Origin: Streptomyces sp. CB03234
Lineage (GTDB): Bacteria > Actinomycetota > Actinomycetes > Streptomycetales > Streptomycetaceae
Assembly: GCF_001905885.1 (NCBI RefSeq)
Contig: NZ_LIYH01000001.1
Location: forward strand, 808,169 to 872,168
DNA: 64,000 nucleotides
Direction: 5' to 3'
Shown piece after piece: positions 44,107-51,925 of this stretch. Made by a program: the position numbers and the translations under genes. Under the pieces are notes generated by a model that did no database searches, had not been told where the DNA came from, and saw only the letters and a program-made list of their open reading frames with translations. Position 1 is the stretch's first letter, and the number at the start of each line of letters is the position of its first letter.

Positions 44107-44739
44107 CGAGTCGTCACCTCCGGCGACCGAAGCTAGTTTTCGCACTTCCAGCCGAACAACGGGAGCCCTCGCGCTTCACCTATAAGGGTGGCGATGTCCG
44201 GGTTCGCCTGAGGAAGGCGGTGCGGTTGTGCTCCCCGGTCCGCACGTGCACGGGGCGTCGCCGCCCCGCGGACGAACGACGGCCGGGGTGGGGCCGTGCA
44301 GGGTCGTCCCCGCAGAGGTCGGCGGCGAAGGTCGGGCTCCGGATCCGACGTACCCAAGGCCGCCGGCCTTGAGGAGACGAGCCCGGAGGGGCCACGCCCC
44401 CACCGACCGGCCGGCAGCCCGGCCGGGCCCGCCGGGTGGGCGTGGCCCCGCCCTCGGGCGGGCTTCCGGCGCCCTACCGGGCGGGTTCCGGGGCCCGGCC
44501 GGGCGGGCTCGGTGCCGTAACCGGGCGGGTGCCGGGCCGTACCTGTGCGCGGTCGGCGCCGCCACCGGGCGGGGTCCCGGCGCCCCACCCCGGGTGGGCT
44601 CGGCGCCGTGACCGGGCGGGGGTCCCGGGCTCGTACCTGTGCGTGGTCCGCGCCCGCGACCTGGCGGGGCCGTGGGCGCGGGCAGGGTGACGGCGGCGCA
44701 GGTACGGGCCCGGAGGGCGGGCCAGGTAGCCTTTCCTCC
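44107..44739. repeat. Gene-free gap holding copy 2 of the dispersed intergenic repeat (44277-44402)
   Basis: No gene is supported in these 633 bp. 44277-44402 repeats the blocks found at 26012-26155. After it, 44420-44690 is a run of degenerate GGGCGGG(T/C)-(T/C)CCGG words (for example GACCGGGCGGG, TTCCGGGGCCCGG), possibly a decayed repeat tract. The Nif3 promoter and that of the divergent gene at 44106 must lie at the two ends. Confidence 0.75.
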
Positions 44740-45555
44740 GTGCCCCGTCTGTCTGAAGTCATCGCCGAGCTCGACGCCCTGTGGCCGCCCGAGCGGGCCG
44801 AACAGTGGGACGCCGTCGGCACGGTCTGCGGCGACCCCGACGCGGACGTCACACGCGTGCTGTTCGCCGTCGACCCCGTACAGGAGATCGTCGACGAGGC
44901 GATCGCGCTCGGCGCCGACCTGATCGTCGCCCACCACCCGCTCTATCTGCGCGGTACGACGACGGTCGCGGCGGGCCACTTCAAGGGCCGCGTCGTCCAC
45001 ACGCTGATCAAGAACGACATCGCGCTGCACGTCGCGCACACCAACGCCGACACCGCCGACCCCGGCGTCTCGGACGCCCTCGCCGGCGCCCTCGACCTGC
45101 GCGTCACCGGGCCCCTCGTACCCGAGAACGGCCTCGGCCGGATCTGCGAGCTGGACCACCCGGAGACGCTGCGCGAGTTCGCCGCCCGCGCCGCCGAGCG
45201 GCTGCCCGCCACCGCGCAGGGCATCCGCGTCGCGGGCGATCCCGACGCCATCGTCCGTACCGTCGCGGTCAGCGGCGGCTCCGGCGACGGGCTCTTCGAC
45301 GCCGTACGGGCGGCGGGCGTGGACGCGTTCCTCACCGCCGACCTGCGCCACCACCCGGCCTCCGAGGCCACCCACCACTCACCGCTGGGGCTGGTCGACG
45401 CCGCCCACTGGGCCACCGAGTGGCCCTGGTGCGAGCTGGCCGCCGCCCAGCTCGACGAGATTTCCGACCGCCACGGCTGGGACCTCAGGGTCCATGTGTC
45501 CAGGACGGTCACCGACCCGTGGTCCCACCACTCTTCTTCTGGAGCCCCCAACTGA
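44740..45555 (+). CDS. Nif3-like dinuclear metal-centre protein (YbgI/NIF3 family)
   Basis: This 271-residue protein has family signatures VAHHPLYLRGTTTVAAGHFKGRVVHTLIKNDIALHVAHTNAD near residues 66-107, including the metal-binding HHP and HTN. GLFDAVRAAGVDAFLTADLRHHPASEA and HWATEWPWCELAA lie near 185-240. The family forms hexameric rings with two metals per subunit. A GTP cyclohydrolase-like or hydrolase activity is debated. The start is GTG with a weak AGG upstream. It heads a five-gene run, and its stop overlaps the zinc-ribbon gene start as CTGA, matching the conserved actinobacterial Nif3-zinc-ribbon-RNase H order. Confidence 0.92.
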   Translation: MPRLSEVIAELDALWPPERAEQWDAVGTVCGDPDADVTRVLFAVDPVQEIVDEAIALGADLIVAHHPLYLRGTTTVAAGHFKGRVVHTLIKNDIALHVAHTNADTADPGVSDALAGALDLRVTGPLVPENGLGRICELDHPETLREFAARAAERLPATAQGIRVAGDPDAIVRTVAVSGGSGDGLFDAVRAAGVDAFLTADLRHHPASEATHHSPLGLVDAAHWATEWPWCELAAAQLDEISDRHGWDLRVHVSRTVTDPWSHHSSSGAPN

Positions 45556-46295
45556 ACGCCGCGCCCGCCGACCAGATCCGACTCCTCGACGTCCAGTCCC
45601 TCGACGTACGCCTGTCGCAGCTCGCCCACAAGCGCACGTCCCTGCCCGAGCACGCCGAGATCGAGTCGCTGAGCAAGGACCTCACCCAGCTGCGCGACCT
45701 GCTCGTCGCCGCACAGACCGAGGAGAGCGACTGCGCCCGCGAGCAGACCAAGGCGGAGCAGGACGTCGACCAGGTGCGCCAGCGCGCCGTCCGCGACCAG
45801 CAGCGGCTCGACTCGGGGGCGATCTCGTCCCCCAAGGACCTGGAGAACCTCCAGAAGGAGATCGTCTCGCTGGCCAAGCGCCAGGGTGACCTGGAGGACA
45901 TCGTCCTGGAGGTCATGGAGCGCCGCGAGTCCGCCCAGGAGCGGGTCGCCGAGCTGACCGAGCGGGTCTCCTCCGTCCAGGCCAAGGTCGACGACGCGGT
46001 CGCCCGGCGCGACGCGCAGCAGCAGGAGCTGGACAGCGAGGCCGCGTCCGTCGCCAAGGAGCGCGAGCTCGTGGCCGGTTCCATCCCCGCCGACCTGATG
46101 AAGCTGTACGAGAAGATCCGCCAGCAGCAGGGCGGGGTGGGCGCGGCGCGCCTGTTCCAGCGGCGCTGCGAGGGCTGCCACATCGAGCTGAACATCACCG
46201 AGGTGAACGACGTGCGGGCGGCGGCGCCCGACACGGTCGTACGGTGCGAGAACTGCCGCCGCATCCTGGTGCGTACGTCGGAGTCGGGCCTGTAA
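45552..46295 (+). CDS. Coiled-coil C4-type zinc-ribbon protein, CTG start
   Basis: This 247-residue protein begins LNAAPADQIRLLDVQSLDVR. Residues 10-165 form a long coiled coil (DLTQLRDLLVAAQTEES, then DLEDIVLEVMERRESAQERV). The C-terminus is a zinc ribbon with CEGCHIELN and CENCRR near residues 205 and 232. The family (including CT398/FlaF-like proteins) is of unclear function, with nucleic-acid or secretion-chaperone roles proposed. The likely start is a CTG at 45552. It forms a CTGA overlap with the Nif3 stop and has GGAG seven bases upstream. A GTG at 45519 is the alternative. It overlaps the next gene as TAATG. Confidence 0.88.
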   Translation: MNAAPADQIRLLDVQSLDVRLSQLAHKRTSLPEHAEIESLSKDLTQLRDLLVAAQTEESDCAREQTKAEQDVDQVRQRAVRDQQRLDSGAISSPKDLENLQKEIVSLAKRQGDLEDIVLEVMERRESAQERVAELTERVSSVQAKVDDAVARRDAQQQELDSEAASVAKERELVAGSIPADLMKLYEKIRQQQGGVGAARLFQRRCEGCHIELNITEVNDVRAAAPDTVVRCENCRRILVRTSESGL

Positions 46296-47674
46296 TGCCG
46301 GACATGCGGGAACTGATCGTCGAGGCCGACGGCGGCTCCCGGGGCAACCCGGGCCCGGCGGGGTACGGGGCGGTGGTCCTGGACCCGGTGTCGGGGGAGC
46401 CGTTGGCGGAGGCGGCCGAGTACATCGGCGTCGCCACGAACAACGTCGCCGAGTACAAGGGCCTGGTGGCGGGCCTGAAGGCGGCGCGCGAGCTGGCGCC
46501 GGACGCGACGATCCGGGTCCGGATGGACTCCAAGCTGGTCGTGGAGCAGATGTCCGGGCGCTGGAAGATCAAGCACCCGGACATGAAGCCGCTGGCGGCG
46601 GAGGCGGGCCGGATCTTCCCGCCGTCGCAGGTGACGTACGAGTGGATCCCGCGTGAGCGGAACAAGCACGCGGACCGGCTCGCCAACGAGGCGATGGACG
46701 CGGGCAAGCGCGGCAAGCAGTGGCAGCCGTCCTCGTCGACGGCCGCCCTGGACGCCGGTGCCCGCGCCGGCGCTCTCGACACGGGCGCGGCCCGTGTGGT
46801 CGGCGACGCGGCGGCGGGCGCGGCGAAGGCCCGCGCGGCGCTGGCGGGCACGACGAGCACCGCGCCCGCGAGCACGGCGCCGGAGAGCACGGCGCCCGCG
46901 AGCACGGCGCCCGAGAGCACGGCGGCCACTCGCGTGGCACCGGCCGGAGGGGACGCGCTCAGCGAGGGGGGCGTCGCCGCGGCCGCGAGCCGTACGGCGA
47001 CGACCGCGACGACCGCCACCCCGCCCGTCGGGTGGGCGGCCGCGGCGGACCTCGGGGCGCCGGCGACGTTCGTGCTGCTGCGGCACGGGGAGACCGCGCT
47101 GACGCCGGAGAAGCGTTTCTCGGGCAGCGGGGGCAGTGACCCGGACTTGTCCCCGGTGGGCCGGCGGCAGGCCGACGCGGTCGCGGCCGCCCTCGCGGCG
47201 CGCGGCACCATCCAGGAGATCGTCTCGTCGCCGCTCGCGCGGTGCCGGCAGACCGCCGCGACGATCGCGGCCCGCCTGGGCCTGGACGTCCGCATCGAGG
47301 ACGGGCTCCGCGAGACGGACTTCGGCGCCTGGGAGGGCCTGACGTTCGTGGAGGTACGGGAGCGGTACCCGGACGACCTGGACGCCTGGCTGGCCTCCCC
47401 GAAGGCCGCCCCCACGGGCGGCGAGTCCTTCGCGGCCGTCGCGCGCCGGGTCGCGGCGACCCGCGACCAGCTGACCGCCCGCCACGCGGGCCGTACCGTC
47501 CTGCTGGTCACGCACGTCACGCCCATCAAGACGCTGATCCGGCTGGCTCTGGGCGCTCCGCCGGAGTCCCTGTTCCGCATGGAGCTGGCCGCGGCGTCGC
47601 TCTCGGCGGTGGCGTACTACAAGGACGGCAACGCCTCGGTCCGCCTCCTGAACGACACGTCCCACCTCCGCTGA
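46295..47674 (+). CDS. Bifunctional RNase HI / acid phosphatase (CobC-like)
   Basis: This 459-residue two-domain enzyme is of the Rv2228c type. The N-terminal RNase HI domain shows LIVEADGGSRGNPGPAGYGAVV near residue 7, NNVAEYKGLVAGLKAA near 49, RMDSKLVVEQMSGRWKIK near 73 and HADRLANEAMD. These supply the DEDD catalytic set. The middle is an Ala/Thr/Ser linker with STAPE/STAPA repeats. The C-terminal histidine phosphatase shows FVLLRHGETALTPEKRFSG near 258, SSPLARCRQTA and LLVTHVTPIKTLI. It removes RNA from hybrids, and the phosphatase half is like alpha-ribazole phosphatase. The start overlaps the zinc-ribbon stop (TAATG). Confidence 0.94.
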   Translation: MPDMRELIVEADGGSRGNPGPAGYGAVVLDPVSGEPLAEAAEYIGVATNNVAEYKGLVAGLKAARELAPDATIRVRMDSKLVVEQMSGRWKIKHPDMKPLAAEAGRIFPPSQVTYEWIPRERNKHADRLANEAMDAGKRGKQWQPSSSTAALDAGARAGALDTGAARVVGDAAAGAAKARAALAGTTSTAPASTAPESTAPASTAPESTAATRVAPAGGDALSEGGVAAAASRTATTATTATPPVGWAAAADLGAPATFVLLRHGETALTPEKRFSGSGGSDPDLSPVGRRQADAVAAALAARGTIQEIVSSPLARCRQTAATIAARLGLDVRIEDGLRETDFGAWEGLTFVEVRERYPDDLDAWLASPKAAPTGGESFAAVARRVAATRDQLTARHAGRTVLLVTHVTPIKTLIRLALGAPPESLFRMELAAASLSAVAYYKDGNASVRLLNDTSHLR

Positions 47675-47682
47675 CAGCAGCC

Positions 47683-48378
47683 ATGAGCTGGCAACTCACC
47701 CACGGCGTCGAGGACTTCCGCCGCACGGCGGGCCCGTACCTCGATGCCGACCCGGCCGGCTGCACCGTGCTGCTCACCGTCGCCGAGACGGTGCGGCGAC
47801 ACGGCCCCCGGCCGTACGCGGACGAGGATGACGACGCCCGGTTCGGGTGGTGGCGCCGTACTGCGGGTGGGCCTGTCGAGGCGGCGTTCGTCCAGACCCC
47901 GCCCAAGGCTCCGCTGCTCGGGCCCATGCCGGACGAGGCGGCCCGTGAGCTCGCCGAAGCCCTGCGCGGTACGTACGTCGCGGGCGTGAAGGGCGCCGAC
48001 GGGCCCGCCCAGGCGTTCGCGGCCGCGTGGACCGGCTCCGGTGGGGCGTGGACCGCGGTACGGCGGACCCGGCTGTTCCGCCTCGGCGACCTCACGCCGC
48101 CGTGCCCCGCGCCGCCCGGCACCGCGCGGCGGGCCACCGCCGCCGACGTGCCCCTCGCCGCCGGGCAGTCCCGCGTCTCGCCCGTCTACACGCCGCCCGA
48201 ACTGCGCGGTCGCGGTTACGCGGGGGCCGTCACCGCCGCCGTCAGCCGCGCCGCCCAGGACGCCGGCGCCCGGCAGGTGCTGCTGTTCGCCGACGCCGCC
48301 AACCCCACCAGCACCGCGCTCTACCAGCGCCTGGGCTACCGCCCGGCCGCCGAGCACCTCGACATCGGGTTCGCCTGA
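47683..48378 (+). CDS. GNAT acetyltransferase, apparently internally shortened
   Basis: This 231-residue protein has an N-terminal region typical of a Streptomyces GNAT subfamily (GVEDFRRTAGPYLDADPAGC, then VQTPPKAPLLGPMPDEAA). The C-terminal half carries the acetyl-CoA loop TPPELRGRGYAGAVTAAVSRAA near residue 167 and ALYQRLGYRPAAEHLDIGF. Relatives I recall are about 60 residues longer between the GTARRATAAD segment and the VSPVYTPP strand. Here these are joined directly, so strands of the central sheet seem to be missing. The join is in frame, so this may be a recent deletion. It lies eight nt after the RNase H gene. Confidence 0.82.
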   Translation: MSWQLTHGVEDFRRTAGPYLDADPAGCTVLLTVAETVRRHGPRPYADEDDDARFGWWRRTAGGPVEAAFVQTPPKAPLLGPMPDEAARELAEALRGTYVAGVKGADGPAQAFAAAWTGSGGAWTAVRRTRLFRLGDLTPPCPAPPGTARRATAADVPLAAGQSRVSPVYTPPELRGRGYAGAVTAAVSRAAQDAGARQVLLFADAANPTSTALYQRLGYRPAAEHLDIGFA

Positions 48379-48379
48379 C

Positions 48380-48556
48380 GTGGGCCCCTGGGACGACGAC
48401 TACGAGGCGGAGACGGAGGCGGAGGCGGCCCGGGGCCGCTCCTGTGCGCTGCTCGCGCTCGCGCTCCCGGCCATCGCCTTCGCCGCCGCGTTCATCGCGG
48501 CCGGCGTCGCGGGTATCGGCCTGCTGGCGTGGCTGGTGGAGGCGCTCACCCCGTAG
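48380..48556 (+). CDS. Small single-helix membrane protein (58 aa)
   Basis: The GTG at 48380, one base after the GNAT stop, opens a 58-codon frame. It has an acidic N-terminus (GPWDDDYEAETEAEAARG) and a hydrophobic segment (CALLALALPAIAFAAAFIAAGVAGIGLLAWLVEAL). The composition fits a tail-anchored or single-pass peptide. No clear ribosome binding site is present, but translational coupling with the GNAT gene is possible. The function is unknown. Confidence 0.55.
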   Translation: MGPWDDDYEAETEAEAARGRSCALLALALPAIAFAAAFIAAGVAGIGLLAWLVEALTP

Positions 48557-48697
48557 GAGCACCTCATCTCCGCCGCCGGTCGCGGCGGTGTCCCCGGCCG
48601 ACCGCCAGGGCCCGCTCACCCACAACCGGCCGACCACGCCCGATCGCGGCGCCCCGCACCCGGCCTACCGGGCCGGCTCCCGGCGCGCGCCGCACAA

Positions 48698-48764
48698 CCC
48701 GCCCGCCGGGCCGACGCGAACCCGCCCGCCGGGCCGACGCGACCCCGCCCGCCGGGCCGACGCG
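48698..48764. repeat. Three 23-bp tandem repeats
   Basis: The core CCCGCCCGCCGGGCCGACGC begins at 48698, 48721 and 48744. It lies in the 262-bp gap between the convergent small membrane gene and the KDPG aldolase gene, where no other element was identified. Each unit contains GCCCGCCGGGC, which can form a small hairpin. Confidence 0.85.
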
Positions 48765-48818
48765 CGGTCGGCGTGGCCCATCAAGCGGCCGACAGCGTCG
48801 GCGCACGGTTCCGACGTG

Positions 48819-49445
48819 TCAGCTCCGCAACGCCGACGCCTCCCGGGCCAGCGCCTCCACCCGCGACCAGTTCCGGCCCGCGAGTGCGTCGCCCGGGAGC
48901 ATCCAGGTGCCGCCGACGCAGCCCACGTTCGGCAGCCGCAGGTAGGCGGGCGCCGATGCGAGTGAGATGCCGCCCGTCGGGCAGAACCGGGCCCGCGGCA
49001 GTGGACCGGCCAGCGACTTCAGGTAGGCCGTGCCGCCCGCCGCCTCCGCCGGGAAGAACTTCATCTCGCGCACCCCGCGCTCCAGCAGTGCCACGACCTC
49101 CGAGGCGGTGGAGACGCCGGGCAGGAACGGCACGCCCGACCCCTCCAGCGCGTCGAGCAGCCCGTCCGTCCACCCCGGGCTCACCAGGAACCGCGCCCCC
49201 GCGCCCACCGCGTCCGCCACGGCCCGCGCCGAGAGGACCGTGCCGGCGCCGACCACGGCGTCCGGGACCTCCGCCGCGATCGCCCGGATCGCGTCGAGCG
49301 CGGCGGGGGTCCGCAGCGTGACCTCGATCGCCGGCAGCCCGCCCGCCACCAGCGCCCGCGCCAGCGGTACGGCGTCGGTGGCGTCCTCGATGACGACGAC
49401 GGGCACGACCGGGGCATGGTCCAGCACGGACGTGGCGGAAGTCAT
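48819..49445 (-). CDS. eda: 2-dehydro-3-deoxy-phosphogluconate (KDPG/KHG) aldolase
   Basis: This 208-residue class I aldolase cleaves KDPG to pyruvate and glyceraldehyde-3-phosphate in the Entner-Doudoroff route. It also acts on hydroxy-oxoglutarate. Visible are PVVVIEDATDAVPLARALVAGGLPAIEVTLRTPAAL near residues 15-50, the active Glu in that segment, and VVGAGTVLSARAV. The Schiff-base Lys is in REMKFFPAEAAGG near 128, with ARFCPTGGISLASAPAYL following. It is an ATG start on the same strand as yaaA, 60 nt downstream. No dehydratase gene is adjacent. Confidence 0.93.
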   Translation of the reverse strand: MTSATSVLDHAPVVPVVVIEDATDAVPLARALVAGGLPAIEVTLRTPAALDAIRAIAAEVPDAVVGAGTVLSARAVADAVGAGARFLVSPGWTDGLLDALEGSGVPFLPGVSTASEVVALLERGVREMKFFPAEAAGGTAYLKSLAGPLPRARFCPTGGISLASAPAYLRLPNVGCVGGTWMLPGDALAGRNWSRVEALAREASALRS

Positions 49446-49505
49446 GCGGCCATCCTGCCGGGCAGCATCACCACCCGCAACGACCGTTGCGGCATGTGCA
49501 ACCGC

Positions 49506-50270
49506 TCAGTGGATCTCGTCCACCAGCACGTCCAGCTTCCCCGCCCCCGGCGTCTCCACCACGTACCCCAGGTCCCTCAGCGCCTCCACCAGCTCACCCG
49601 GCGATCCGGGCACCGCGCCCGCCTCCAGCAGGCTCCGTACGATCCGCCCCTTCGTCGCCTTGTTGAAGTGGCTGACCACCTTCCTCGTCGGCGCGTGCAG
49701 CACCCGCACCGTCGCCGTCCGCGCCGCGACCTCGCCCTTCGGCTTCCACGCCGTCGCGTACGCGGCCGACCGCAGGTCCAGGACCAGTCCGTCCCCGGCC
49801 ACCTCCGGCAGCACGGCCGCCATCGGCGTACGCCAGTACGCCCCGAGCGCCCCCAGCCCCGGCAGTTTCACGCCCATCGAGCAGCGGTACGACGGGATCC
49901 GGTCGTCCACCCGCACCGCACCCCACAGCCCCGAGAACACCAGCAGCGACCGCCCCGCCCGCTCCCGCGCCGACGTGTCCAGCGTCGCCAGGCCCAGCGC
50001 GTCGTACAGCACGCCCGTGTAGATCTCCCCGGCCGGCCGCGCACCCGCCGTCCGCAGCCCGGCGTTCTTCGCGACCTCGCCGCGCAGCCCCTCGCTCAGC
50101 CCGAGGACCTCCCGCGCCTTGTCCTCGTCGCCGGCGCACAGCTCCACCAGCTCCTCCAGCACGGTGGCGCGCGCGGCGGCGAGCCCCGGCAGCGACAGCG
50201 AACCCGGCTCCAGCGGTGCGCCGCTCCCCGATGCGGCCTTTCCTTCCGAGGGCGGCAACAGCACGAGCAC
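49506..50270 (-). CDS. yaaA: Peroxide stress protein YaaA (DUF328)
   Basis: This 254-residue protein starts LVLLPPSEGKAASGSG, the YaaA signature. It carries GRSLLVFSGLWGAVRVDDRIPSYRCSMGVKL near residue 108 and WKPKGEVAARTATVRVLH. VVSHFNKATKGRIVRSLLEAG lies near 199. In E. coli YaaA lowers intracellular iron during peroxide stress and has a DNA-binding helix-hairpin-helix-like fold. The start is GTG with AAGGAG immediately upstream. Divergent from the RNB gene, with a tract of short repeats between them. Confidence 0.93.
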   Translation of the reverse strand: MLVLLPPSEGKAASGSGAPLEPGSLSLPGLAAARATVLEELVELCAGDEDKAREVLGLSEGLRGEVAKNAGLRTAGARPAGEIYTGVLYDALGLATLDTSARERAGRSLLVFSGLWGAVRVDDRIPSYRCSMGVKLPGLGALGAYWRTPMAAVLPEVAGDGLVLDLRSAAYATAWKPKGEVAARTATVRVLHAPTRKVVSHFNKATKGRIVRSLLEAGAVPGSPGELVEALRDLGYVVETPGAGKLDVLVDEIH

Positions 50271-50320
50271 GGTGGTTCTCCTTCAGTACGTACGAAAACG
50301 GGGATGCGGCCCCGCGCCAG

Positions 50321-50454
50321 CGTACAAAGCGCCGGAGGGTACGAAGCGCCGGAGCGTACGAAGCGCCCAGCGCACCAAGCACCGCCGCGTACAAAGCACC
50401 CGCAGCGCACCAAGCACCGCACCGCACCAAGCACCGCACCGCACGACGTGCCTC
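50321..50454. repeat. Degenerate 16-19-bp tandem repeats in the yaaA/RNB divergent promoter region
   Basis: About eight units of (G/C)CGTACRAAGCGCC or GCACCAAGCACCGC follow one another between the divergent starts at 50270 and 50483. The left-hand units are GTACGAAGCGCCGG-like and the right-hand ones GCACCAAGCACCGCACC-like, showing gradual divergence. They occupy most of the 212-bp intergenic region, where promoters must lie. Confidence 0.8.
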
Positions 50455-50482
50455 CCCGAGCCCCGCGCCATACGCTCGACCC

Positions 50483-51925
50483 ATGCCCCGCCGCCAGATG
50501 CGTGTGACCGGCGCGGCCGAGGCGCCCCTGCGGGCCGCCCTGCGCGCGCTGCGTACCGAGCTCGACGTCCCCGACGCCTTCCCGCCCGCCGTCCTCGCCG
50601 AGGCGGAGGCCGCCGCGAAAACGCCCCGCCTGCCCGGGCGCGACGCCACCGACCTCCCCTTCTTCACCATCGACCCGCCCGGCTCCACCGACCTCGACCA
50701 GGCCATGCACCTCACGCGCCGCGCCGACGGCGGCTACCGCGTCCACTACGCCATCGCCGACGTCGCCGCCTTCGTCGCCCCCGGCGGCGCGGTCGACGCC
50801 GAGGCCCACCGCCGCGTCCTCACCCTCTACTTCCCCGACGGCCGCATCCCCCTCCACCCGCCCGTCATCTCCGAGGGCGCCGCCAGCCTCCTCCCCGGCC
50901 AGACCGCCCCCGCGCTCCTGTGGCGCATCGACCTCGACGCCGACGGGCGCCGCGTCGCCACCGACGTCCACCGGGCCCTAGTCCGCAGCCGCGCCCGGCT
51001 CGACTACGCGGGCGTCCAGCAGCAGCTCGACGCGGGCACCGCCGAGGAGCCGCTCGCCCTGCTCCGCGAGATCGGCACGCTCCGGGAACGGCTGGAAGTG
51101 GAACGCGGCGGGATCTCCCTCAACGTCCCCGAGCAGGAGATCGTCGAGCGCGACCACAGGTACGAGCTGGAGTACCGCGCACCCCGCCCCGCCGACGCCT
51201 GGAACGCCCAGATCTCCCTGCTCACCGGCGCGGCCGCCGCCGACCTGATGACCGCCGCCGGTACCGGCATCCTCCGTACGCTCCCCACCGCCCCCGACGG
51301 CGCCGTCGCCCGGCTGCGGCGCTCCGCGAAGGCGCTGGGCATCGACTGGCCGCACCACGTCTCGTACGCCGCACTCGTCCGCTCCCTCGACCCGCGCGAC
51401 ACCCGCCATGCCGCGTTCCTCCAGGACTGCACCACCCTTCTGCGTGGCGCCGGCTACACCGTCTTCACCGACGGCAAGACGCCCGTGCCGGCCGTGCACG
51501 CCGCCGTCGCCGACGAGTACACCCACTGCACCGCCCCGCTGCGGCGCCTCGTCGACCGGTACGCCGGGGAGCTGTGCGTGGCCGCCGTCGCGGGTGAGGA
51601 GCCCCCGGAGTGGGTACGGGCCGCCCTGCCCGGCCTCCCGCAGCGGATGGCGGAGGGCTCACGCCGGGCGGGCACCGTCGAGCGCGAGTGCGTCGACATC
51701 GTGGAGGCCGCCCTGCTCAAGGACCGGGTGGGCGAGGTCTTCGACGCGTACGTCGTCGACGTGCACGACCGCGACCCGTCCATCGGCACCGTCCACCTGG
51801 AGGACCCGGCGGTGGTGGCGCGCGTCGAGGGCGGCACGCGCCCGCTCCCGCTGGGGGAGCGGCTGCGCGTACGGCTCACGCAGGCGGACCCGGGACGGGC
51901 GAAGGCCCTGTTCGCTCCCGCGTGA
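50483..51925 (+). CDS. RNB-domain ribonuclease (RNase II/R family)
   Basis: This 480-residue exoribonuclease core has the RNB catalytic signature FTIDPPGSTDLDQAMHL near residue 56, which holds the Mg-binding Asp set. VHYAIADVAAFVAPGG, LYFPDGRIPLHPPVISEGAASLLPGQ near 115 and YTHCTAPLRRLVDRYAGEL near 345 follow, the last with the conserved arginines. Cold-shock OB-fold domains of full-length RNase R are absent at the N-terminus, and the C-terminal S1 domain is reduced. This is typical of the short actinobacterial form. It starts at an ATG after the repeat tract. Its last 50 bases overlap the convergent membrane-protein gene. Confidence 0.9.
   Translation: MPRRQMRVTGAAEAPLRAALRALRTELDVPDAFPPAVLAEAEAAAKTPRLPGRDATDLPFFTIDPPGSTDLDQAMHLTRRADGGYRVHYAIADVAAFVAPGGAVDAEAHRRVLTLYFPDGRIPLHPPVISEGAASLLPGQTAPALLWRIDLDADGRRVATDVHRALVRSRARLDYAGVQQQLDAGTAEEPLALLREIGTLRERLEVERGGISLNVPEQEIVERDHRYELEYRAPRPADAWNAQISLLTGAAAADLMTAAGTGILRTLPTAPDGAVARLRRSAKALGIDWPHHVSYAALVRSLDPRDTRHAAFLQDCTTLLRGAGYTVFTDGKTPVPAVHAAVADEYTHCTAPLRRLVDRYAGELCVAAVAGEEPPEWVRAALPGLPQRMAEGSRRAGTVERECVDIVEAALLKDRVGEVFDAYVVDVHDRDPSIGTVHLEDPAVVARVEGGTRPLPLGERLRVRLTQADPGRAKALFAPA

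Noticed and set aside
51876..51925. Frameshift or misassembly suggested by 50-bp tail overlap of the convergent RNB and membrane-protein genes
   Set aside because: Both C-termini read naturally and both frames close with normal stops. Convergent tail overlaps of this size occur in such genomes.
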